Of a DNA stretch of 64,000 nt, positions 1 to 10,552 are shown piece after piece. The DNA is taken from positions 7,501 to 71,500 of the forward strand of contig CANTFL010000478.1 in NCBI GenBank assembly GCA_947650285.1. The letters run 5' to 3'. Under the pieces are notes generated by a model. It did no database searches. It saw only the letters and a program-made list of their open reading frames with translations, and was not told where the DNA came from. The stretch comes from Hyaloperonospora brassicae (Eukaryota; Oomycota; Peronosporomycetes; Peronosporales; Peronosporaceae). The first letter of the stretch is position 1; every line of letters starts with the position of its first letter. Made by a program: the position numbers and the translations under genes.

Positions 1-3000
1 GTCTTGGTGCGCTCGAAAGAGAATGCGCTAAGTATTGGTGCTATTGTTTTCTGAGCCAAATTGGAAGATTTTAGTATCGGTTTTTATAATAGGGAAAAGT
101 GAAAGCTAAGTTCTGCTATTGTTTGCGAGCCAAAAGGTTGCAAGCTTTAGTACGAGGGTGTAACAAGGTAGACCAACGTGCTACGAGTGTTATGCAGTGC
201 TTTTGCGAGTATCTTATTGTCTTGGTGCGCTCGAAAGAGAATGCGCTAAGTATTGGTGCTATTGTTTTCTGAGCCAAATTGGAAGATTTTAGTATCGGTT
301 TTTATAATAGGGAAAAGTGAAAGCTAAGTTCTGCTATTGTTTGCGAGCCAAAAGGTTGCAAGCTTTAGTACGAGAGTGTAACAAGGTAGACCAACGTGCT
401 ACGAGTGTTATGCAGTGCTTTTGCGAGTATCTTATTGTCTTGGTGCGCTCGAAAGAGAATGCGCTAAGTATTGGTGCTATTGTTTTCTGAGCCAAATTGG
501 AAGATTTTAGTATCGGTTTTTATAATAGGGAAAAGTGAAAGCTAAGTTCTGCTATTGTTTGCGAGCCAAAAGGTTGCAAGCTTTCGTACGAGAGTGTAAC
601 AAGGTAGACCAACGTGCTACGAGTGTTATGCAGTGCTTTTGCGAGTATCTTATTGTCTTGGTGCGCTCGAAAGAGAATGCGCTAAGTATTGGTGCTATTG
701 TTTTCTGAGCCAAATTGGAAGATTTTAGTATCGGTTTTTATAATAGGGAAAAGTGAAAGCTAAGTTCTGCTATTGTTTGCGAGCCAAAAGGTTGCAAGCT
801 TTAGTACGAGGGTGTAACAAGGTAGACCAACGTGCTACGAGTGTTATGCAGTGCTTTTGCGAGTATCTTATTGTCTTGGTGCGCTCGAAAGAGAATGCGC
901 TAAGTATTGGTGCTATTGTTTTCTGATGCAAATTGGAAGATTTTAGTATCGGTTTTTATAATAGGGAAAAGTGAAAGCTAAGTTCTGCTATTGTTTGCGA
1001 GCCAAAAGGTTGCAAGCTTTAGTACGAGGGTGTAACAAGGTAGACCAACGTGCTACGAGTGTTATGCAGTGCTTTTGCGAGTATCTTATTGTCTTGGTGC
1101 GCTCGAAAGAGAATGCGCTAAGTATTGGTGCTATTGTTTTCTGAGCCAAATTGGAAGATTTTAGTATCGGTTTTTATAATAGGGAAAAGTGAAAGCTAAG
1201 TTCTGCTATTGTTTGCGAGCCAAAAGGTTGCAAGCTTTAGTACGAGAGTGTAACAAGGTAGACCAACGTGCTACGAGTGTTATGCAGTGCTTTTGCGAGT
1301 ATCTTATTGTCTTGGTGCGCTCGAAAGAGAATGCGCTAAGTATTGGTGCTATTGTTTTCTGAGCCAAATTGGAAGATTTTAGTATCGGTTTTTATAATAG
1401 GGAAAAGTGAAAGCTAAGTTCTGCTATTGTTTGCGAGCCAAAAGGTTGCAAGCTTTAGTACGAGAGTGTAACAAGGTAGACCAACGTGCTACGAGTGTTA
1501 TGCAGTGCTTTTGCGAGTATCTTATTGTCTTGGTGCGCTCGAAAGAGAATGCGCTAAGTATTGGTGCTAATGTTTTCTGAGCCAAATTGGAAGATTTTAG
1601 TATCGGTTTTTATAATAGGGAAAAGTGAAAGCTAAGTTCTGCTATTGTTTGCGAGCCAAAAGGTTGCAAGCTTTAGTACGAGAGTGTAACAAGGTAGACC
1701 AACGTGCTACGAGTGTTATGCAGTGCTTTTGCGAGTATCTTATTGTCTTGGTGCGCTCGAAAGAGAATGCGCTAAGTATTGGTGCTATTGTTTTCTGAGC
1801 CAAATTGGAAGATTTTAGTATCGGTTTTTATAATAGGGAAAAGTGAAAGCTAAGTTCTGCTATTGTTTGCGAGCCAAAAGGTTGCAAGCTTTAGTACGAG
1901 GGTGTAACAAGGTAGACCAACGTGCTACGAGTGTTATGCAGTGCTTTTGCGAGTATCTTATTGTCTTGGTGCGCTCGAAAGAGAATGCGCTAAGTATTGG
2001 TGCTATTGTTTTCTGAGGCAAATTGGAAGATTTTAGTATCGGTTTTTATAATAGGGAAAAGTGAAAGCTAAGTTCTGCTATTGTTTGCGAGCCAAAAGGT
2101 TGCAAGCTTTAGTACGAGGGTGTAACAAGGTAGACCAACGTGCTACGAGTGTTATGCAGTGCTTTTGCGAGTATCTTATTGTCTTGGTGCGCTCGAAAGA
2201 GAATGCGCTAAGTATTGGTGCTAATGTTTTCTGAGCCAAATTGGAAGATTTTAGTATCGGTTTTTATAATAGGGAAAAGTGAAAGCTAAGTTCTGCTATT
2301 GTTTGCGAGCCAAAAGGTTGCAAGCTTTAGTACGAGGGTGTAACAAGGTAGACCAACGTGCTACGAGTGTTATGCAGTGCTTTTGCGAGTATCTTATTGT
2401 CTTGGTGCGCTCGAAAGAGAATGCGCTAAGTATTGGTGCTATTGTTTTCTGATGCAAATTGGAAGATTTTAGTATCGGTTTTTATAATAGGGAAAAGTGA
2501 AAGCTAAGTTCTGCTATTGTTTGCGAGCCAAAAGGTTGCAAGCTTTAGTACGAGGGTGTAACAAGGTAGACCAACGTGCTACGAGTGTTATGCAGTGCTT
2601 TTGCGAGTATCTTATTGTCTTGGTGCGCTCGAAAGAGAATGCGCTAAGTATTGGTGCTATTGTTTTCTGAGCCAAATTGGAAGATTTTAGTATCGGTTTT
2701 TATAATAGGGAAAAGTGAAAGCTAAGTTCTGCTATTGTTTGCGAGCCAAAAGGTTGCAAGCTTTAGTACGAGAGTGTAACAAGGTAGTCCAACGTGCTAC
2801 GAGTGTTATGCAGTGCTTTTGCGAGTATCTTATTGTCTTGGTGCGCTCGAAAGAGAATGCGCTAAGTATTGGTGCTATTGTTTTCTGAGCCAAATTGGAA
2901 GATTTTAGTATCGGTTTTTATAATAGGGAAAAGTGAAAGCTAAGTTCTGCTATTGTTTGCGAGCCAAAAGGTTGCAAGCTTTAGTACGAGAGTGTAACAA

Positions 3001-3232
3001 GGTAGTCCAACGTGCTACGAGTGTTATGCAGTGCTTTTGCGAGTATCTTATTGTCTTGGTGCGCTCGAAAGAGAACGCGCTAAGTATTGGTGCTATTGTT
3101 TTCTGAGCCAAATTGGAAGATTTTAGTATCGGTTTTTATAATAGGGAAAAGTGAAAGCTAAGTTCTGCTATTGTTTGCGAGCCAAAAGGTTGCAAGCTTT
3201 AGTACGAGGAGTGTAACAAGGTAGACCAACGT
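1..3232. repeat. 218-bp satellite array (14 full units plus a partial)
   Basis: Tandem units start at 1, 219, 437, 655, 873, 1091, 1309, 1527, 1745, 1963, 2181, 2399, 2617, 2835 and 3053, an exact 218-bp period. The last unit stops after about 180 bp where an LTR fragment begins. Units differ by only a few bases: G or A in gag(g/a)gtg, ctgagcc against ctgatgc (units 5 and 12) or ctgaggc (unit 10), gctattg against gctaatg (units 8 and 11), and tagacc against tagtcc (units 13 and 14). Each unit holds an internal degenerate duplication about 75 bp apart (gctattg, gagccaaa and ttagta recur in order). No long ORF is present. The array starts at the window edge, so its full size is unknown. Confidence 0.98.
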
Positions 3233-3436
3233 GACGTCTCGTCACCACTCATTGCGCGCGTCTTGCGGCGATTGGTGGGTTGATATCATCACGATATCAA
3301 CCAATGAACAGACCCTTTGGTCGACCCTTCAATATCACCACTTTGGTGATATTGTTTTAAAGAATATCCATCTTTATATTCTTTATTGTCACTTTCCTTA
3401 AAGTGACAATTTCATGTAACGGGCTGCCCCGTTACA
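3233..3436 (-). repeat. Truncated gypsy LTR abutting the satellite
   Basis: Read on the minus strand, this begins with TGTAACGGGGCAGCCCGTTACA and follows the LTR type of element 2 almost base for base, then stops inside the LTR exactly where the satellite starts. About half an LTR is present. A 49-bp spacer (3437-3485) separates it from element 1. It marks an older insertion broken at the satellite boundary. Confidence 0.85.
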
Positions 3437-3485
3437 CATATCGCCTGTTTCGCACTCACGATTGACTTAATCACGATGACAATAC

Positions 3486-3921
3486 TGTAACGGGGTAGCT
3501 CGTTACATGAAATTGTCATTAAACAATTTGACAATAAAAAAATTTATGTTGAATATTCTTTTAACAATATCATAGACATGGTGATATTGTTGAGATGACC
3601 GAAGGGTCTACTCATTGGTTGATATCGTGATGATATCAACCCGCCAATCGCTGCTAGACGCGCGCGATGGGTGGTGAGTAGACGACATCATACATTTAAT
3701 TATATTGGTATAATTAAGTCAGGACAACAGAGATTCATGGAGTTATAGGACTTAATTAGATTAATACAGTTTTACTTTTATTAGAGACTAGTCTGACTAC
3801 TTAGTCTCCTTTCCTTCCTCTTTGTTTCTTCAACACCTAGCAGGGTACTATCAACCACTGTTGTCAGTGAAAGTATACTCCGTACTGGTCAACCAGTACG
3901 AGTCAACAGTGCCCCGTTACA
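3486..3921 (+). repeat. Element 1 5' LTR
   Basis: It starts TGTAACGGGG and ends GCCCCGTTACA, giving TG...CA termini. The first 22 bases form a hairpin (TGTAACG paired with CGTTACA), and the last bases repeat the same arm. It is followed after two bases by a candidate primer-binding site. Confidence 0.95.
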
Positions 3922-3923
3922 CC

Positions 3924-3941
3924 TGGTAGTACTTTGTAGTC
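3924..3941 (+). promoter_or_regulatory. Candidate primer-binding site, element 1
   Basis: Two bases after the 5' LTR comes TGGTAGTAC; the same site reads TGGTAGCAC in element 2 (15625-15633, minus strand) and element 3 (54299-54307). Position and the TGGTAGCA start fit priming by the 3' end of an initiator-methionine-like tRNA ending in TGCTACCA. The host tRNA is not in the window, so the tRNA assignment is inference. Element 1 has one mismatch. Confidence 0.5.
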
Positions 3942-3971
3942 CGTCCAAGGACTACAACCCCATCGCCCAAC

Positions 3972-5093
3972 ATGAACATGTTGGACGAAGTCGAAGGCGC
4001 CAGCTTTCATGGAACCCTTGTAAGCCACTCCCATTTGAGCGACATCGAATGGAGTGCGATCTAACGAATGAGTTCGACCGTTGGCGAGGAAGCCATATGG
4101 GCCATACTATCCTCAAGGGATAGGGACCAGCAACATGTCGTCATTAGTAAGTTCTTGCAACGAAAACTTGATGAGTCGCGAGCGCAGGTGACCTTGTTAC
4201 AACAACAAGATCACCAGCGGACCGAAGCACTGAGACAACAACAGTCTCAGTCCGCAGAGCCGACGCGTGAGCGTCGACGGGAGTCTCTAAAACTAGAGGT
4301 CTCCAAGTATCGGGGAGTCGAGGAAGATTCCCTAATGAGGTGGTTCGTCGAAGTCGACGATGCCATCGATGCTAGTCGCATCGACGATGAGCGAATGCAA
4401 GTCTCATTCTCTCAGTCTAATCTGGCAGGATTAGCCAGAGCTTGGGCCCTGAACCTCAAGTTGCACGACCCAAATGTGTTTGGGTCGTTAAGGATCTTCA
4501 AGACCCTGTTCAGTGAGACGTTCGAGCCGCCCATAGCAGAGTTTAGGACTCTTTCGTAGCTCCTGCAACTCAAGCAGGGTAAGCGTAAATTTCACGCTTA
4601 CGCCTAACATGTACGCTACCTTGCAAGCTGCATGGTAGTGAACCCTGTGAGTGAGTTTGTGTTGATCACAATCTCAATTCAAGGGCTTCCATACGGTCCA
4701 GTTGGGGACCACCTGTTCCGCGGAGAGCTAAAGACGCTTTCACAGGTAATCTTCGCAGCGGAGCAAGAAGATAATAGTGTGAGGCAGTCTCACGCTACGT
4801 TGACCCCGCATCGTCCACAGAGACGATTAGCAGTCGGACGTCCAGAACCAATGGACCTCTGTAAAGTCGAGGGCGAGAAACTTCGCCCTATGAACGACAA
4901 GCGAATGGTGATATGCCATCGCTGTCACAATCTAGGACATTATTCATACGAATGCAGTGTCCCCCGCTCAGGACCTCGCGGTGCTGAGCGCAGGATTCAC
5001 CCACCAGCAAGAAGAAATGGAGGGCAAGGGTCCGTTGCTGTTGCGAAGTCGCAACAGCGAAGTGGACCATCAAAAAATGGTCGGGATCAGTAG
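3972..5093 (+). pseudogene. Element 1 gag (broken)
   Basis: Gag-like capsid region with a C-terminal zinc knuckle. The ATG at 3972 matches the start used by element 2 (MNMLDE), but a TAA at 4062 interrupts the frame where element 2 has a sense codon; reading is open again from 4068 to 4559, stops, then continues 4632-5093. A glutamine-rich coiled-coil-like stretch follows the N-terminus. The CCHC knuckle (C-x2-C-x4-H-x4-C, CHRCHNLGHYSYEC) lies at 4914-4955. Protein similarity to element 2 gag is clear but moderate, much lower than for the pol tract. It would have made the virus-like particle and bound element RNA; it now cannot. Confidence 0.88.
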
Positions 5094-5143
5094 GGGCGGA
5101 GCGCCCTACTGATCCAGCAACATCAAGGTAATTTGAAAATCTC

Positions 5144-5520
5144 TTGAAGAAGGTTGCTCCCGACACACAATTTCTGTGTGTCTCTGCACCAGGTGATGAG
5201 GTGTCTCTCATCACCTTGAAGTTAGAAGTAACGAAAGACTTGTCACTTCGCGCCCTAGTTGACTGCAGGGCGTCGAACAATTTTGTTCGTTGCCAGTCGC
5301 TAAAGGCAGAAAGTATTAACTACGTGGAGCGGGAGACCCCTCCAAAGAAGATGACGGTGCGCCTAGCTACAGGCGCATCGTCCACTATGAAGAAACGTGT
5401 AGTCGGAATCCACTGTACGTTAAAAGGCGAACAGTACGATGATGATTTCATCGTGCTTGACCTAGATGACAAGTTCGACGTCATCTAGGGGTTGCCTTAG
5501 CTCAGGAAATACAAGCCAAA
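5144..5520 (+). pseudogene. Element 1 aspartic protease (inactive)
   Basis: Retropepsin-like segment. The active-site loop reads LVDCRASNNFVR, so the usual Asp-x-Gly-Ala has Gly changed to Arg, a likely loss of function. The second family mark is DVI followed by a stop (TAG) where element 2 keeps DVILGLP; a second TAG replaces the next Cys codon. Both stops are shared with element 3. The segment normally cleaves the Gag-Pol polyprotein. Confidence 0.85.
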
Positions 5521-5521
5521 G

Positions 5522-7489
5522 GTGAGTTGGCAGTATAGATCGGTCACGATACCTGCTACTTGTTCCTTGGATACCCACCTGACGAATATCTTGGAGCGCC
5601 CACACTCACGTGGGTGTACTACGAGCGAGTGCGATGGCCTCACTTGTGGTACGGTCGTTAGCACGACTGTACAAGAACACAATGTAGATGATCACTACAT
5701 TGTTGAGAAAGGTCTCCCAGATCCTGTGAAAGTAATTTTTCAGGAGGTAATCGAGACAGTGAATGTCTTGGTTAATGATGGATCAAGCGTAGGCGCTTAT
5801 ACGCTTGATCTGATTGTGCCTCCGAAATTTACTTCGGAGATAATTCAGTTGCCAACGCTAGAACCGAAACGGTTCTTGCGTGATCTGCGTAGTGGCAAAG
5901 TCAATCAGATCTGCATACTCGTCACAGAGGATGAATATGTGGCCGATATCCGGTCGGCCACAGTATTTGCTGAGAACGAACGGGTTCTCAGCAGCTCATC
6001 GATGGACGAAAGTGTCCTCGATGAGAAGACTCGGATTGAGCGATACACGTCTCAATCCTGGGAGTCACTTCAGGCAAATCCTTTGTACAAGGATTTGATC
6101 GAATTCAAGGACGTGTTCCCTGAATTTGTACCTTGCGAGTTGTCTAAGGACAAAGGCACTCGACACTATATCGAGCTCAGACCGGGCTCGAAGTACTGTG
6201 TCATGAAGAAGTGGCCACTGCCTCGTGAACAAGTACTAGCGGTCGACAAGTTCTTTGCCGATCGCTAAGCAGCGGGCCATGTGAGGGAATCAACATCCCC
6301 TCACAGCTCTCCGACCTTCTGTGTGCGAAAGGCCACAGGAGGGTGGCGGATAGTGCACGCATTCAACAAATTGAATGCTGCAACGGTACCGGCTCAGACG
6401 CCGATACCGAGGAAGGACGTAATCATAGATGGTATGTCAAAGAGTATCATCTTTTCGTCCATGGATCTGATGGATGTGTTCTATCATATCCTCATGCGTG
6501 AACGGGGCATCCCGTACACAGCAGTGAGAACTAGCAGCGGGATGCTGTGGGAGTGGCTAGTTATGCCACAGGGGCTGAGCAATGCCCCTGCAACATTCAA
6601 CAGATGTGTCACAAATCTGTTGAGACCGGTGCGAGACTTCGCACCGAATTACTTCGAAGATGTATTCGTCCATAGCCGGGCTATGAAAGGGAAGCCAGAC
6701 GTTGAAGTTCACAGAACTCACGTTCGTCAGGTTCTTCAACTTATGCGCAAGCATAAGTTGTACGCCAACCTTAAGAAGTGTATATTCGCGTCTAGCGAAA
6801 TACCACTTCTTGGGTGCATCGTGGGTAAACACGGCGTACGCCCTGATCCCGAAAAGATCAAGGCAATCACCGACTGGCCAGTGCCAGTCGATGTCAAGGG
6901 ACTAGGGAAGTTCCTTGGCCTATCGGCGTACTTGCAAAAGTACTCGCGCAACTACGCCGAGATGACGGTACATCTTTCTTGCTTGCTCAAAAAAGATGTG
7001 AAGTTGTCATGGAGCGCTGAGTGCCAGCGTTCCTTTGAGGGTATCAAGCAAAGCTTGACGCAATCGCCCATCTTGGCGATTGCAGATCAGGACAGACCAT
7101 TTCAAGTGGTCTGTGACGCCAGCGATTTTGCAATTGGCTGTGCGTTAATGCAGTTCGATGCAGATGGCGCGGAGCGCGTCATCTGTTATCAGTCGCGTCA
7201 GCTGCAAGCAGCTGAGCGTAATTACCCAGTGCATGACAAGGAACTCCTTGCCATGAAATATGCACTGGCTAAGTTCCGGGTCTATCTCCCAAGATATAGA
7301 CCGTTCATCGTCTATACGAACCATGCGTCACTACGCACGGCCGTAAACAGCCCACACCTCTCGCAAATGATGGCGAGGTGGCTGTCCTTCTTCGCAGAGT
7401 TTAACTTCTCCGTGGAGTACAAGCCAGGACGACTTATTTTCATCGCTGATGCGTTTTCACGTCGGCCCGACTTCGAGCCAGCGTCCTGA
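5522..7489 (+). pseudogene. Element 1 reverse transcriptase and RNase H (inactive)
   Basis: A linker to 6268 ends in TAA at 6266-6268 (element 3 has TTA, Leu, at the same codon), then RT-RNase H is open 6281-7489. RT marks are VMPQGLSNAPATFNRC and the catalytic box, which reads YFED at about 6650-6661 instead of YFDD as in element 3. RNase H shows VCDASDFAIGCALMQ, the Glu-bearing HDKELLAMKYAL, and VYTNHASL where the third acidic residue is Asn (element 3 has YTD). The stretch 5671-7434 is almost identical to element 2 (12191-13954) and carries the same three lesions. Homology continues past 7434 but diverges sharply. Confidence 0.92.
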
Positions 7490-7504
7490 GTCAATAGTGA
7501 GGCT

Positions 7505-8421
7505 TTGCCCACTATTGCGGCACTGTCAATCAGTGTCCCGTCGTCATCTTTACTCGACGACGTGCGGAAAGCATTTGCAGGAGACACGAATCTCCTTTGT
7601 TTGATGGGTAACCTTGCAGGCCCATCCCGGAAATCCTTGTCGGATTTGCCGGCTCTGTACCGTTTTTCTTTGGATCGGTACACGACTCGCAATGGCCTGC
7701 TGTACTATACAGCAGTTGCCAACGACAATCCTCGTGTCGTCATCCCGATTATGATGACTTTCGATTACGCATCATATTCGAATGTAACGATGCGCCGTCT
7801 GGCAGTCACCGTAGCCGGGAAAAGACTTACCTCACGGTCAGTCGTGACATTTACTGGCCCGCCAGTATCAGTTTTTCCGCAAGTACATTCGTTCTTGAGA
7901 GGTCTGTCAGCGGGTGAAGCCTAGTCCTTCATCTCGTGCACCGTTACATTATCTGCCGGTCCCGGCAGAGTGTTGGGAGTCCGTGTCCATGGACTTTGTC
8001 TTCGGGTTTCCCGAAGACGCTCGCAAGAATAATGGTATTCTTGTGTTTGTGGATCGTTTCAGCAAGATGGTGCATCTTGCTGCAGTCCCAGAATAGATCA
8101 ACGCCCACGGCTGTGCGCGTGTATTCGTCGACACTGTAATTCGACTCCACGGTTTACCCCGTGAACTCGTATCCGACTGTGACCCTTGGTTCACGGCGGC
8201 ATTTTGGCAATCCGTGTTCCGCACATTGGGAACACGGTTGAAGATGTCAACCTCTGATCATCCCGAAACAAATGGTCAGACTACACGGGCGAATTGTGTC
8301 CTCGAAGAAATCCTTCGTGGATTCGTCCACTCCTTTTCACATTGGAGTGAGTTCTTGCCGATAGTCGAATTTGCCATCAACAACTCCGTGCATGCGTCCA
8401 CAACGCATACACCGTTCTACG
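7505..8421 (+). pseudogene. Element 1 integrase core (broken)
   Basis: The HHCC region lies out of frame in 7740-7930. The catalytic core is visible as MDFVFGFPED (first Asp) in 7989-8095, a decayed second Asp box SDCDPWFTAAFW, and HPETNGQTTRAN followed by VLEEIL (Glu) in 8260-8312. At least two frameshifts and a TAG at 8094 break it. It runs into the nested element at 8422-8427, and its C-terminal part resumes at 16026. Confidence 0.88.
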
Positions 8422-8426
8422 TGTAT
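8422..8426. repeat. Left target duplication of nested element 2 (tgtat)
   Basis: tgtat here and tgaat at 16026-16030 flank element 2. The uninterrupted counterpart in element 3 reads catgaattgc, so tgaat is the original and one base has changed on the left. The 5-bp length is usual for Ty3/gypsy integration. Confidence 0.8.
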
Positions 8427-8818
8427 TGCAACGGGGCTCACCCTTGCGTGTACTTAACGTAAGGGTATCGGTGCCCCTACAGACGTACACAAGGCAAGCG
8501 AGGAAGCGTAGGTAGGGTAAAAGCAGAACTGTTATATTAATATAATTAAGTCTTTCAACTACCGTCTCTCTGTTTGACTTAACTTAATTATGCTAGTATA
8601 ACTGAGTGTATGGTGACGTCTCGTCACCACTCATTGCGCGCGTCTTGCGGCGATTGGTGGGTTGATATCATTAAGATATCAACCAATGAACAGACTCTTT
8701 GGTCGACCCTTCAACATCACCGCTTCGGTGATATTGTTTTAAAGAATATCCATCTTTATAATCTTTATTGTCACTTTTCTTAAAGTGACAATTCCATGTA
8801 ACGGGCTGCCCCGTTACA
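8427..8818 (-). repeat. Element 2 3' LTR
   Basis: 392 bp. On the minus strand it begins TGTAACGGGGCAGCCCGTTACA and ends GAGCCCCGTTGCA (last bases mutated from TTACA). It is a different LTR subtype from elements 1 and 3, made of consecutive short hairpins. Confidence 0.92.
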
Positions 8819-8854
8819 TCACCCCCCTTAACTGATAGTCACCGTGTAACTATC
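8819..8854 (-). promoter_or_regulatory. Element 2 polypurine tract with upstream hairpin
   Basis: On the minus strand AAGGGGGGTGA directly precedes the 3' LTR, the expected plus-strand priming site for reverse transcription. Just upstream lies an inverted repeat, gatagtcac (8834-8842) and gtaactatc (8846-8854, one mismatch), also present in elements 1 and 3 at the same place. Confidence 0.75.
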
Positions 8855-8948
8855 AAAAACATGGAGGCCACCCGTTGGTCACCATTGGGACAGGGAGCAC
8901 TTGTTGGGTCCGTTCCATTCACTTTCCGCTCGACCTCGCATAGTTAAC

Positions 8949-10552
8949 ATGTCAATGCGGGGTGACTCAAGGCACACAGAGTCTGTTCCTGTGCCAGCTT
9001 CTGCGGCAGATGATTCGTTGTCTGCTGCTCGTTCTTCGCCTTCAGCAAGAGGTGCTGCAGGTGCACGCGGTAGACCACCCCGTGCACATGATGACCCCGA
9101 CATTGAGGTCATCTACTCTGGCAAGTCAGACTTGTCTGACTCGGGCAATGCTGCAGAGGCGTCTCGCTCACCGGCGACGCCTCAGTGTTCACCAAGGCCA
9201 CTGCCGAACGAACGGACTCGTGAGTTGCAACACAGTCTGTTCGGCAGTGATGACGAATCTGGTGATGAGTATGTTTGCTCATCACCGCAATCAGCTCGTG
9301 CTCCTTCGCACGAGCGACTTGACGATGGTGCAACCCATCGTCATACTGCCAACCGTGGTACCGACAAAGGTACCACCGTGAAGAGTGATGAACTGAAGCC
9401 GTGGCGTTTGCCCGAACGGCTCATCAATGGCTTGTCTCACGAGACAAGCCAACACCATCGTATAACCTTATTCGATGCGACTGAGCTTCACGGCTTGACT
9501 CCCAGCGCGAAGAACTTTCGCGCTGAAGAAGATTTTTATCTCGATGTCTTTCTTAGACATCGATGGTACAACAGCAACCTAAAGCGTGACAAAACATCGC
9601 TTTTGGCTGCGTGGAACGCGTTCGTCCAAAACGTAAAGAATTTTGGACGAGAAGGGTGGCTCAAGAAACTTGAGGCGATACGCCTCAGGCTCGTAAAGCG
9701 AACGCCAACCGGTGCCAGGTACCGGTTGCATCGTTTGTCGAGTGAGGCAGACATTCCTTGCCTCAATTGGGGAGACCCTTGTGCGAGTTGTGTTGACAAC
9801 TCGCAGCGTGCACATAGGGATGTGTACTCCCCAAGTTCGCCCTGGGGAAGGGCACACATCTCGGAGGAGATGCGTGACGCGATTGCAAACTTGCAATCCG
9901 TCTACAAGCGCCTAGGGCGAGTGTTTACCGATGGGCCCGAGGACTCATCGGATGGGTCTCGTCATACTGGCGGACGAGACCTTCAACGTCCATCGACAGC
10001 TGAGAGCGGGTCTCCCAGCTGTTCCAAGAGATAAATATCCCCGCCACTGGACGAGGTAGCTCGTCCTTGATCCTGAATCGTCACGGTGATCCAAGATACG
10101 CTCCACTAGAAAGCGTCGATCACCGTGAGCATCCACCAAAGGATGTGGTGGAGGAGGAAAGACCTCCTCCAGATGATTTGGCTCACCATCTCGACCCTTA
10201 CGAGATCGATCGCGCAATCGATGAATTGTGCGATGACTTGAAGCACGAGCGCGACCGGCGCTACGCTTTGACTGATACCGTGCGGAAGAACCGCAAGGAT
10301 CGCGAGGCTGATCGGGCGAGGGATCGCGCCGATTATGCCACAGCGCAGCTTCAGGTCGAGCGGGATGTCCGCTCCCTATTCGGCGAGCTGGCGACAGCTC
10401 GCGGGGAGATATCTCGGTTGAATACCGAGGTATCATATCTGCGCGACCAGACGGATCGTCTGGAGCGCGAACGCAAGAACTTGATGGATGTTCTTAAACG
10501 TGGGGGTTATCTTCACCGGAAGAAGAAGGCTTGTACTGACAGTACGGCCTGA
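8949..10552 (+). pseudogene. Element 2 antisense ORF (one frameshift)
   Basis: Long ORF opposite to gag-pol, starting at ATG 8949 (MSMRGDS, a start conserved in all three elements), 131 bp from the 3' LTR. It is open to 10034, then continues one frame over 10067-10552, about 535 aa in all. Domains seen: acidic, Ser/Ala-rich N-terminus; a conserved block from KPWRLPERLINGLSHETSQ through a Trp/Lys-rich stretch; LNWGDPCASC with a CxxC; then a charged heptad-like coiled coil and a basic tail (RKKK). The last third lies opposite the integrase-chromodomain linker of pol. I recognise no family. Antisense accessory ORFs are known in some plant Tat-lineage gypsy elements; any relation is untested. The frameshift is a one-base loss near 10018-10045. 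Confidence 0.75.

Noticed and set aside
150..180. gtaacaaggtagacc in each satellite unit resembles the 3' end of small-subunit rRNA (gtaacaaggt...).
   Set aside because: Only about 12 bases match and nothing around them does; the satellite is not rDNA-derived on this evidence.
1..3232. Regular repeats considered as a CRISPR-like array.
   Set aside because: Units are contiguous 218-bp near-identical copies with no unique spacers, and the context is eukaryotic.
6266..6268. TAA between protease-linker and RT as a programmed readthrough site.
   Set aside because: Element 3 has a Leu codon (TTA) there, and elements 1 and 2 share further inactivating changes in the same tract, so it is a plain nonsense mutation.
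6557..6951. Reverse-strand frames opposite RT, repeated in element 2.
   Set aside because: Their identity between copies only reflects the shared pol tract; they show no start, motif or independent conservation.
9536..9915. Minus- and plus-strand frames inside the antisense ORF region.
   Set aside because: They are shadow frames of the antisense ORF; their peptides are not kept with conserved starts and do not follow its domain pattern.
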